This document shows, piece after piece, positions 1-5,473 of a DNA stretch of 5,473 bases. A program made the position numbers and the translations under genes. Source of the stretch: Comamonadaceae bacterium (GTDB taxonomy: Bacteria > Pseudomonadota > Gammaproteobacteria > Burkholderiales > Burkholderiaceae_C); contig CANGZG010000153.1 of NCBI GenBank assembly GCA_947458415.1, positions 1-5,473 on the forward strand, read 5' to 3'. A model generated the notes under the pieces. That model had not been told where the DNA came from and ran no database searches. It saw only the letters and a list, made by a program, of their open reading frames with translations. Every line of letters starts with the position of its first letter. Position 1 is the stretch's first letter.

Positions 1-51
1 CCTGGTAGATAGCTCCGCTTCAACTGACGCTGAAACCAAGTGCTACAAACT
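1..51. other. Window edge downstream of the tRNA pair, no gene recognised
   Basis: This short stretch follows the 3' end of tRNA-Glu on the minus strand. I see no further tRNA, no open frame worth calling and no convincing rho-independent terminator. The only structure is a 6-bp inverted repeat that reaches into the tRNA CCA end, listed separately. The transcript may continue beyond the window. Confidence 0.5.
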
Positions 52-54
52 TGG
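36..54 (-). repeat. Short inverted repeat at the tRNA-Glu 3' end
   Basis: CCAAGT at 36-41 and ACTTGG at 49-54 form a perfect 6-bp inverted repeat with a 7-nt loop. The 49-54 arm contains the encoded CCA of tRNA-Glu (52-54). In the minus-strand transcript the hairpin is followed by only three U residues, so it is a weak candidate for termination and may be chance. It could also be a structure at which 3' trimming of the precursor starts or stalls. Confidence 0.35.
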
Positions 55-127
55 CGACCCTACGGGGATTCGAACCCCGGTACTCACCGTGAAAGGGTGA
101 TGTCCTAGGCCTCTAGACGATAGGGTC
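52..127 (-). tRNA. tRNA-Glu, anticodon UUC
   Basis: This is a complete 76-nt cloverleaf with the CCA end encoded. The 7-bp acceptor stem pairs GACCCTA with TAGGGTC, the discriminator base is G, and CCA follows. The anticodon stem is TCACC/GGTGA with loop CTTTCAC, giving anticodon TTC. The T-arm is CGGGG, TTCGAAT, CCCCG. It decodes GAA and GAG and is the substrate of the GltX encoded upstream on the same strand. In bacteria without a GluTR bypass, charged tRNA-Glu is also the precursor for haem. It follows tRNA-Ala after 22 nt, so both probably come from one precursor. No base looks abnormal. Confidence 0.97.
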
Positions 128-149
128 AAAACCTGGACGCTCGACATTC

Positions 150-225
<76 letters not shown>

Positions 226-244
226 GGCAAACATCGAGTCCTCG

Positions 245-276
245 ATTATAGCCTGATATTTTTCTCACACTGTCAG
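245..276 (-). promoter_or_regulatory. Candidate sigma-70 promoter for the tRNA pair
   Basis: The minus strand carries a perfect -10 hexamer TATAAT at 245-250, in the 39-nt gap between gltX and tRNA-Ala. Transcription would start near 238, leaving a leader of about 13 nt before the tRNA. The best -35 match is CTGACA at 271-276, five of six to TTGACA, but the spacer is 20 bp, longer than the usual 16-18. No good hexamer exists at normal spacing. The -35 candidate lies in the last codons of gltX. The -10 match is seen directly; promoter activity is inferred. Confidence 0.5.
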
Positions 277-278
277 GC
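251..278 (-). repeat. Inverted repeat GCCTGA/TCAGGC between gltX and the tRNAs
   Basis: GCCTGA at 251-256 and TCAGGC at 273-278 are a perfect 6-bp inverted repeat with 16 nt between the arms. One arm abuts the TATAAT box and the other overlaps the candidate -35 element and the end of gltX. As DNA it could be an operator-like site; as RNA it would be a hairpin at the end of the gltX message. It overlaps a second inverted repeat, so the two hairpins cannot both form. Confidence 0.45.
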
Positions 279-286
279 GAGAAAAA
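259..286 (-). repeat. Inverted repeat TTTTTCTC/GAGAAAAA spanning the gltX stop
   Basis: TTTTTCTC at 259-266 and GAGAAAAA at 279-286 form a perfect 8-bp inverted repeat with a 12-nt loop, and the gltX stop codon (265-267) lies partly in one arm. The stem is A/U-rich and is not followed by a U-tract after a GC-rich stem, so it is not a standard intrinsic terminator. It could protect the 3' end of the gltX message or mark a processing site that frees the tRNA precursor; both are guesses. Confidence 0.45.
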
Positions 287-1644
287 ACCTCTTCGCGTGG
301 GAACAAAGCCATCACGGCGTCCAATGAAGGGGTTTGCGGCGTACCCAACAACAACACACGCACTGGCATCGCCAATTGGGGCATTTTCAAACCTTGGGAC
401 TGCAACACTTGCTTGATCACCGCAGCGATGGCGGCTTTGTCAGCTTCACATGTGCGCAAAGCCTCGACCAAAGCCTGAACGGCAGGGCGTATGGCGGGTG
501 TCAGGTGTTGCGCCAAGTCTTCTGCGCTTGGCGACACGGGCCGGTAAAAACGCGCGGCCCAATCGGCCAAGGCCAACGTGGTGTCGCAGCGGTCTTTGAA
601 CAAGTCGCATATGTCCGGTAAGCGGCTGTCGGTGACGATGCCTTGATCGCTCAAATGTGTTGTGACCAGCGTCGCCAACGCTTGGCCATCCATGGCCTTC
701 AGATGCTGGGCATTCACCCACCTTAATTTGGCTTCGTCGAATTGCGCGGCGCTTTTACCCAAATGGTCTAAGTTAAACCACTGCACAAACTGTGCACGGC
801 TGAAGATTTCATCGTCGCCATGGCTCCAGCCCAAACGCGCCAAGTAATTGACCATGGATTCGGGCAAATAGCCTTCATCGCGAAACTGTGTCACGGCTTT
901 GGCGCCGGTGCGTTTGCTGAGTTTTTCTCCCTGCTCATTGAGCACCGTGGGCAAATGGGCATACACCGGCGGTTCATGGCCCAGCGCTTGAAAAATATGA
1001 ATTTGCCGGGGCGTGTTGTTGACATGGTCATCACCCCGAATCACATGGGTGATCGCCATGTCAATGTCATCGACCACCACGCAAAAGTTGTAAGTGGGTG
1101 TGCCATCAGGTCGTGCGATGACCAAGTCATCTAATTCGAGGTTGCTGATTTCAATCAAGCCTTTGACTTTGTCATCCCATTTCACAGAACCGGTCAACGG
1201 GGTTTTGAACCGCCACACAGGTTTGACACCTGCAGGCACGGCAGGCAAAGTCTTTCCTGGCTCAGGTCGCCACGTGCCGTCGTAACGCGGTTTTTCCTTT
1301 GCCGCCATTTGTCGCTCGCGTAACGCATCCAATTCAGCCACGCTCATGTAGCACGGATACACAAAGCCACGATCTTGCAACTGCGCCAGCACTTGCTTGT
1401 AGCGATCCATGCGTTGCATTTGGTAGAACGGACCTTCGTCATGCGTCAACCCTAACCACGACATGCCTTGAAGAATCACATCCACCGCTTCTTGGGAAGA
1501 GCGCTCGACATCGGTGTCTTCAATTCGCAAAATGAATTGGCCACCAGTGGCTCTGGCAAAAGCCCATGGATACAAGGCTGAACGGATGTTGCCCAGGTGA
1601 ATAAACCCCGTGGGCGACGGTGCAAAACGGGTGCGTGTGGTCAT
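265..1644 (-). CDS. gltX: Glutamyl-tRNA synthetase
   Basis: This cytoplasmic class I aminoacyl-tRNA synthetase joins glutamate to tRNA-Glu using ATP. The 459-residue protein is close to the usual length (471 in E. coli). The Rossmann catalytic domain opens with FAPSPTGFIHLGN (7-19), which contains the HIGH-type motif HLGN at 16-19. RIEDTD (40-45), GDDHVNNTPRQ (204-214) and the KMSKS-type motif KLSKR (241-245) follow. The helical anticodon-binding domain fills roughly 310-459, and KDRCDTT (350-356) matches the ERCKTL segment of E. coli GltX. The E. coli zinc site is degraded: Cys98 and Tyr121 remain, but positions 100 and 125 are Met and Trp. The ATG start overlaps the metZ stop as ATGA and has AAGG 7 nt upstream. 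The protein begins at the conserved N-terminal strand, which supports this start. The stop is TGA, with the two tRNA genes downstream. Confidence 0.97.
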   Translation of the reverse strand: MTTRTRFAPSPTGFIHLGNIRSALYPWAFARATGGQFILRIEDTDVERSSQEAVDVILQGMSWLGLTHDEGPFYQMQRMDRYKQVLAQLQDRGFVYPCYMSVAELDALRERQMAAKEKPRYDGTWRPEPGKTLPAVPAGVKPVWRFKTPLTGSVKWDDKVKGLIEISNLELDDLVIARPDGTPTYNFCVVVDDIDMAITHVIRGDDHVNNTPRQIHIFQALGHEPPVYAHLPTVLNEQGEKLSKRTGAKAVTQFRDEGYLPESMVNYLARLGWSHGDDEIFSRAQFVQWFNLDHLGKSAAQFDEAKLRWVNAQHLKAMDGQALATLVTTHLSDQGIVTDSRLPDICDLFKDRCDTTLALADWAARFYRPVSPSAEDLAQHLTPAIRPAVQALVEALRTCEADKAAIAAVIKQVLQSQGLKMPQLAMPVRVLLLGTPQTPSLDAVMALFPREEVFSRLTV

Positions 1645-2864
1645 GCGGTGGCCTTGATTTGGTCGAGTCCGCGAGACAAATCATTTTTCAAGTCGTCAAG
1701 GTGCTCCAACCCGACCGCCACACGCACCAAACTTTGTTGGATGCCTGCAAGTTGACGGTTGGCTTCGCTCAACCGTCCATGAGAGGTGCTGGCCGGATGG
1801 GTGATGATGGTTTTCACATCGCCCAAATTGGCAGTGATGGACATCAATTGCGTACTGTCAATCACCGTGAATGCATTGCTGCGGCAATGCTCAGGGTGGG
1901 CACCGACCACATCAAACGCCAACACCGGACCGCCCATGGCGGACTGCTGCTTCATCGCCAAGGCATGCTGTGGATGCGATGGCAAGCCAGGGTAATGCAC
2001 TTTCGCTACCTTGGGATGCTGCTCTAACCAAGTGGCCAAGGCCAAGGCTTGCTCAGATTGCGCTTTCATTCGCAATGACAAAGTCTCTAGTCCTTTGAGC
2101 ACCACCCATGCATTGAAGGGTGACAAACTCATGCCTGCACTGCGCATGACTGGAATGAATTTTTCCGTCACCATGGCTTGTGAAGCGCACAAAGCACCGG
2201 CAACCACCCTGCCCTGCCCATCCAAGTATTTGGTGCCCGAATGCACAATCACATCAGCACCAAAAGAGATGGGTGTTTGCAGTGCGGGGGTGCAAAAACA
2301 ATTGTCAACCGCCAGCACAGCATTGGCAGCATGTGCAATGTCTGCCAACGCACGGATGTCACAGACTTCAGTCAAGGGATTGGTCGGTGTTTCGGCAAAC
2401 AACAAACGAGTGTTTGGTTGAATGGCTTGCTGCCATTCAGACACGTCGGTTTGTGACACAAACGTGGTCTGCACACCAAACTTGGCGAATTCGCTGCTCA
2501 ACAATTTGTGTGTCGAGCCAAACACAGAGTGCGAGCACACCACATGGTCGCCATTCTTGAGCAGCGACATGCACAAGAGCAAGACGGCTGCCATGCCGCT
2601 GGCTGTTCCCACGCATGCTTGCGCACCCTCAAGCGCAGCCAATCGCTTTTCAAAACTGGCCACCGTGGGGTTGGTAAATCGTGAATAAATGTAGCCGTCT
2701 TCCTCACCTGCGAAGCGGCGCGCAGCGGTCTCACTGTCAGGTTGCACAAAACTGCTGGTTAAAAACAAGGCTTCGGAGTTTTCGCCGTACTGGGTTTTGT
2801 CAACCGCAGTGCGCACAGCCATGGTTTCTTTGTGAAAGTGGTCGGGATTCAAAGCGTCAGTCAT
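1641..2864 (-). CDS. metZ: O-succinylhomoserine sulfhydrylase
   Basis: This PLP enzyme of the Cys/Met metabolism family makes homocysteine from O-succinylhomoserine and sulfide, a direct route to methionine that bypasses cystathionine. The 407-residue protein has YSRFTNPT (60-67), whose Tyr and Arg bind the cofactor phosphate of the partner subunit. It also has SVFGSTHKL (113-121), the PLP-ring aspartate in VDNCF (Asp187), and the Schiff-base lysine Lys212 in HSGTKYLDGQGR. The DGQGR after that lysine and the length favour MetZ over the longer MetY or cystathionine gamma-synthase. ITHPASTSHGRL (354-365) is the conserved C-terminal motif. The ATG at 2864 lies 6 nt after the purF stop without a clear Shine-Dalgarno, so coupling to purF is likely. 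An internal ATG (Met15, 2820-2822) is possible, but Pseudomonas MetZ also has a leader before the AVR segment. Whether the substrate is the succinyl or acetyl ester cannot be proved here. Confidence 0.93.
   Translation of the reverse strand: MTDALNPDHFHKETMAVRTAVDKTQYGENSEALFLTSSFVQPDSETAARRFAGEEDGYIYSRFTNPTVASFEKRLAALEGAQACVGTASGMAAVLLLCMSLLKNGDHVVCSHSVFGSTHKLLSSEFAKFGVQTTFVSQTDVSEWQQAIQPNTRLLFAETPTNPLTEVCDIRALADIAHAANAVLAVDNCFCTPALQTPISFGADVIVHSGTKYLDGQGRVVAGALCASQAMVTEKFIPVMRSAGMSLSPFNAWVVLKGLETLSLRMKAQSEQALALATWLEQHPKVAKVHYPGLPSHPQHALAMKQQSAMGGPVLAFDVVGAHPEHCRSNAFTVIDSTQLMSITANLGDVKTIITHPASTSHGRLSEANRQLAGIQQSLVRVAVGLEHLDDLKNDLSRGLDQIKATA
1652..1655 (-). promoter_or_regulatory. Ribosome binding site of gltX
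   Basis: AAGG on the minus strand lies 7 nt before the gltX ATG (1642-1644), inside the last codons of metZ. It is a normal Shine-Dalgarno spacing and, with the ATGA overlap, fixes the gltX start. It also lets gltX be translated either by re-initiating ribosomes or independently. Confidence 0.6.
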
Positions 2865-2870
2865 AACAGG

Positions 2871-4388
2871 TCAACGCACTTCAGCGTTGGGTAAGGCAAG
2901 GCGGGAATGGTCAGCAGCATCTTCTTCACCGCCAACGCGTTGTTGGCCCAAGCGTGTGATGTCTTCCACGCTCACGTCGCCAGTGATGTAAATGCCGTCA
3001 AAACAAGAAGCGTCAAAGCCTTGGATGGCCGGTGCACCTGGCAAGGCAGCACGCTTGACCGCTTCGAGCATGGGGGCAATGTCTTGGTATATCAACGCAT
3101 CGCATCCAATCAATTCGCGCACTTGCTCGACTGAACGGCCAAACGCCACCAACTCTTCAGACGTGGGCATGTCGATGCCATACACATTCGGGTAACGAAC
3201 CGGTGGCGCTGCGCTGGCCAAATACACTTTTCTGGCACCTGCATCCCGCGCCATTTGGACAATTTCACGGCTGGTGGTGCCTCGCACAATCGAATCATCG
3301 ACCAGCAACACATTGCGGTCTTTGAATTCGCTGACGATGACATTGAGTTTTTGGCGCACTGAGCGCTTGCGTACCGCTTGACCGGGCATGATGAACGTGC
3401 GGCCCACGTAACGGTTTTTGACAAACCCTTCGCGGTAAGGCTTGCCCAGCAAATGCGCCAATTGGGTGGCGCTTGGGCGGCTGGATTCAGGGATGGGAAT
3501 CACCACGTCTATGTCGGAAGGCGGAACGGTTGAGACCACGCGCTTGGCCAATGTCTCGCCCAAATTCAAACGTGCTTGGTAAACCGATATGCCATCCATG
3601 GTTGAGTCAGGACGCGCCAAATACACATACTCAAAAATGCAAGGCATCAAACAATGGACAGGTGCACATTGGTAGGCGTGCAGTTGTCCTTGCATGTCAA
3701 TGAACACCGCTTCTCCCGGCGCGACATCGCGAACAAACGCATGGCCAGTGCCTTCAAGGGCAACCGATTCGCTGCCAACCATCCAGGTGCCGTCGCTGCC
3801 TTGGCCCACGCACAAAGGCCGAATGCCAAATGGATCACGAAACGCCAGCAACCCGTGCCCTGCAATCATGGCAATCACGGCATAAGAGCCTCTGATGCGT
3901 CGGTGAACCCCACTGACCGCAGAGAAGACATCGGCCACTGCCAGTGTGTTGCCACGGGTGGTTTTTTCGAGTTCGTGCGCGAGCACATTCAGCAGCACTT
4001 CCGAGTCACTCTCGGTGTTGATGTGACGGTGATCGGTTGAAAACAATTCGGCTTTGAGTGCATGGGCATTGGTCAAATTGCCGTTGTGTACCATCACCAA
4101 ACCAAAAGGCGCATTCACATAAAACGGTTGCGCCTCTTCCTCGCTGTAGGCATTGCCTGCTGTCGGGTAACGCACTTGCCCCAAGCCAATGTTGCCGGGC
4201 AATGCGCGCATGTTGCGGGTGCGAAACACGTCTCGCACCATGCCCTTGGCTTTTTGCATGAAGAACTTGCGATCCAATTGGGTGACGATGCCGGCAGCAT
4301 CCTGACCCCGGTGCTGCAACAACAGCAAAGCGTCATAGATCAATTGGTTCACATGCGAAGGACTGACAACCCCCACTATGCCGCACAT
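2871..4388 (-). CDS. purF: Amidophosphoribosyltransferase (glutamine PRPP amidotransferase)
   Basis: This enzyme catalyses the committed step of purine synthesis: PRPP plus glutamine gives phosphoribosylamine, glutamate and pyrophosphate. The 505 residues equal the E. coli length. The N-terminal Ntn-type glutaminase domain starts MCGIVGVVS, so Met removal exposes the nucleophilic cysteine. It includes QHRGQDAAG (25-33), Arg73 in QVRYPT, HNGN (101-104) and SDSE (127-130). The phosphoribosyltransferase domain has ARPDS (258-262) and the PRPP loop VLLVDDSIVRGTTS (360-373). No propeptide precedes the cysteine, as in the E. coli type and unlike the Bacillus type. The frame stays open 49 codons upstream, but only this ATG puts cysteine second. 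The start shares one base with the cvpA stop (TGATG). GGTGA lies 4 nt and GGAAAGG 11 nt upstream. Purine nucleotides are expected to feed back on the enzyme; no PurR-type operator is visible. Confidence 0.98.
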   Translation of the reverse strand: MCGIVGVVSPSHVNQLIYDALLLLQHRGQDAAGIVTQLDRKFFMQKAKGMVRDVFRTRNMRALPGNIGLGQVRYPTAGNAYSEEEAQPFYVNAPFGLVMVHNGNLTNAHALKAELFSTDHRHINTESDSEVLLNVLAHELEKTTRGNTLAVADVFSAVSGVHRRIRGSYAVIAMIAGHGLLAFRDPFGIRPLCVGQGSDGTWMVGSESVALEGTGHAFVRDVAPGEAVFIDMQGQLHAYQCAPVHCLMPCIFEYVYLARPDSTMDGISVYQARLNLGETLAKRVVSTVPPSDIDVVIPIPESSRPSATQLAHLLGKPYREGFVKNRYVGRTFIMPGQAVRKRSVRQKLNVIVSEFKDRNVLLVDDSIVRGTTSREIVQMARDAGARKVYLASAAPPVRYPNVYGIDMPTSEELVAFGRSVEQVRELIGCDALIYQDIAPMLEAVKRAALPGAPAIQGFDASCFDGIYITGDVSVEDITRLGQQRVGGEEDAADHSRLALPNAEVR

Positions 4389-4873
4389 CAAGTCACCAAC
4401 CTTTCCAATGGCGCCGGCAACACCGGCTTTAAATACACAAGCAATTGATGAACCGACTGGGCCACATGAGAGTTCACCCAAGCATCTGAATAGCGCAAGG
4501 GTGTGAGCCCCACCACCACGGCCATCGCCATCCACATGATGGTCGCGCGCGCCACACCAAACACCACACCGAGCAAACGATCAGCCAAACCCAAACCCGC
4601 CAGCGACAACAGCCGCTTCAACACACTGCCAATCAATGCCATCACCAGCAGGACCAGCAAAAAAATCAACACCCAAGCCAACGCCACCCGGATGGCGGGC
4701 TCAGTGGCTGGCCATGGCAACGCCCGTGACAAGTCTGCAGCGTACTGGCTGCACAGCACAAAGCTCAGCACCCAACTGACCAACGAAAAAAATTCCTTGA
4801 CCACACCGCGCCAAAAACCCAATGCGGCAGACAACAACATCAGCCCCCACAGCACACCATCGACAATGTTCAT
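4388..4873 (-). CDS. cvpA: CvpA family inner-membrane protein
   Basis: This 161-residue membrane protein belongs to the CvpA family, first named for colicin V production and later tied to envelope stress and bile resistance in enteric bacteria; its molecular activity is unknown. Four hydrophobic segments can be seen at about 4-20, 29-46, 63-85 and 101-123. The family signature GFWRGVVKEF (19-28) follows the first helix, and ADRLLGVVFGVARA (97-110) opens the fourth. The short C-terminal tail (124-161) is mildly amphipathic. It starts 3 nt after the SPOR gene stop; AAGG is present but only 1 nt from the ATG, too close for a normal Shine-Dalgarno, so translation probably depends on ribosomes from the SPOR gene. 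It ends inside the purF start. The position between a SPOR gene and purF is the classical one and supports the family call. Confidence 0.93.
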   Translation of the reverse strand: MNIVDGVLWGLMLLSAALGFWRGVVKEFFSLVSWVLSFVLCSQYAADLSRALPWPATEPAIRVALAWVLIFLLVLLVMALIGSVLKRLLSLAGLGLADRLLGVVFGVARATIMWMAMAVVVGLTPLRYSDAWVNSHVAQSVHQLLVYLKPVLPAPLERLVT

Positions 4874-4876
4874 GCC

Positions 4877-5473
4877 TTACAGCGTCAACACAACCGCATT
4901 CAAGGACAGCGATTTGGTTTTGGTGATGATTTTTTGTGCTTCTTCGCGGGAAGCAAACGGGCCAGCGCGAACACGCGTGCGTTTACCTTCTGGGGTTTGC
5001 GCCACATGCACATAGGTTTTGACACCGGACTTTTCTAACTTGCTGCGCACTTCTTTCACTTTGGCTTCGTCAGAAAAAGCGCCAAACTGAACAATGAAAC
5101 GCTCAGCCACGGCTTCTTTGGCGGCGGGTTTCGCAGAGGCGGTGGCGTCAGCAGGTGCTGGCGCTGTTTTGGCAGCTTCAGCTTTGGGTTTGGTTTCGGT
5201 GGATTTGGTTTCAGTGACTTTGGTGTCAGAAGAAGATGATTCAGACGGTGGATTCACTGCAGGGGTGACGGTTTTTTTGTTGTCATCCACCACCACTTGT
5301 TCGTTGGCACTGACCGCTTCTGACAGCGGTACTTTCGCGTTGTCCAATTTGTCGGGGATGGCCACCGTGGGTGGCTGAGAGGGACGCACCGCGTCCCGGT
5401 CGGGCATGTCGATACGGATGTCTGACGCGAGGTCGCGCGGCTTGGTGTCAAACACCAGCGGAAAACCGAGCAC
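4877..5473 (-). CDS. SPOR-domain envelope protein, DedD-like (5' end outside window)
   Basis: The frame is open through the right edge, and the first visible residues (VLGFPLVFDTKPR) look like the end of an N-terminal membrane anchor followed by the start of the periplasmic part, so the true start lies beyond the window. About 198 residues are visible. Residues 14-65 are a conserved juxtamembrane region. Residues 66-122 are a flexible linker rich in Pro, Ala, Lys, Thr and Ser. Residues 124-198 are a SPOR domain with FIVQFGAF and RVRAGPF, the two hallmark strands. SPOR domains bind peptidoglycan stripped of stem peptides at the division septum. E. coli DedD has the same plan and sits just before cvpA, so this is likely its equivalent. 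I leave the symbol blank because the anchor is not seen and linkers evolve fast. The stop is TAA, 3 nt before cvpA. Confidence 0.88.
   Translation of the reverse strand: MLGFPLVFDTKPRDLASDIRIDMPDRDAVRPSQPPTVAIPDKLDNAKVPLSEAVSANEQVVVDDNKKTVTPAVNPPSESSSSDTKVTETKSTETKPKAEAAKTAPAPADATASAKPAAKEAVAERFIVQFGAFSDEAKVKEVRSKLEKSGVKTYVHVAQTPEGKRTRVRAGPFASREEAQKIITKTKSLSLNAVVLTL
5189..5215 (-). repeat. Direct repeat in the SPOR protein linker
   Basis: On the minus strand ACTGAAACCAAA (5204-5215) is followed after TCC by ACCGAAACCAAA (5189-5200), a 12-bp repeat with one difference and a period of 15 bp. It encodes the two TETK units in the periplasmic linker (visible residues 87-95). Repeats in such linkers can change copy number by slippage without breaking the frame. 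Confidence 0.6.

Noticed and set aside
259..286. Rho-independent terminator after gltX
   Set aside because: The stem is A/U-rich rather than GC-rich and no U-tract follows the hairpin on the minus strand, so it does not fit the intrinsic terminator pattern.
446..721. 91-residue minus-strand frame within gltX
   Set aside because: Out-of-frame shadow of the gltX anticodon-binding domain; no ribosome site or family resemblance.
1620..2027. 135-residue open frame on the plus strand, with overlapping ones at 1871-2098, 2011-2421 and 2180-2560
   Set aside because: All are antisense shadows of metZ, with no recognisable motif and with unusual Cys/His/Trp content.
2820..2864. Shorter metZ beginning at Met15
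   Set aside because: Possible, but the Pseudomonas MetZ protein also carries residues before the AVR segment, and the ATG at 2864 sits right after the purF stop as expected for coupling.
4389..4535. Upstream extension of purF by 49 codons, or a second reading frame inside the end of cvpA
   Set aside because: PurF needs cysteine directly after the initiator Met; the extension would bury it. The extension overlaps real cvpA sequence and has no family resemblance.
4503..5015. 170-residue open frame on the plus strand
   Set aside because: It lies antisense to cvpA and to the SPOR gene, both well supported. Its Thr/Ser/Asn-rich composition is what the complement of hydrophobic and Ala/Lys-rich coding gives. 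No start signal or domain is evident.

Overview
The window looks like a stretch of core chromosome from a betaproteobacterium, most likely Burkholderiales near Comamonadaceae. This placement is inferred from gene order and protein character; no rRNA or other marker in the window confirms it. Every gene I can support lies on the minus strand, so transcription runs from high to low coordinates.

Layout in transcription order. At the right edge is a 5'-truncated SPOR-domain envelope protein of DedD type (4877-5473), followed by cvpA (4388-4873), purF (2871-4388), metZ (1641-2864) and gltX (265-1644). After them come tRNA-Ala(GGC) (150-225) and tRNA-Glu(UUC) (52-127). The protein genes are packed very tightly: a 3-nt gap, a 1-nt overlap (TGATG), a 6-nt gap and a 4-nt overlap (ATGA). 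This is what a single translationally coupled operon looks like. The order SPOR-cvpA-purF is the dedD-cvpA-purF arrangement known from E. coli. Here metZ and gltX have been added at its end.

The genes span several processes. The SPOR protein acts in septal peptidoglycan binding and CvpA is an inner-membrane protein. PurF is the committed step of purine synthesis, MetZ makes homocysteine by direct sulfhydrylation, and GltX charges tRNA-Glu. PurF and GltX share glutamine/glutamate metabolism. GltX also sits just upstream of a gene for its own substrate, tRNA-Glu. No terminator is visible between gltX and the tRNAs. A perfect TATAAT box lies between them, so the tRNAs may be read from the operon, from their own promoter, or both.

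I did not find a mobile element, CRISPR array, riboswitch, defence system or anything that looks like an undescribed system; this is ordinary housekeeping DNA. The points most worth a second look are three. The GltX zinc site has lost two of its three cysteines. Nested, mutually exclusive inverted repeats overlap the gltX stop codon and the tRNA promoter. And gltX is arranged directly upstream of its cognate tRNA gene. The promoter of the main operon is outside the window.
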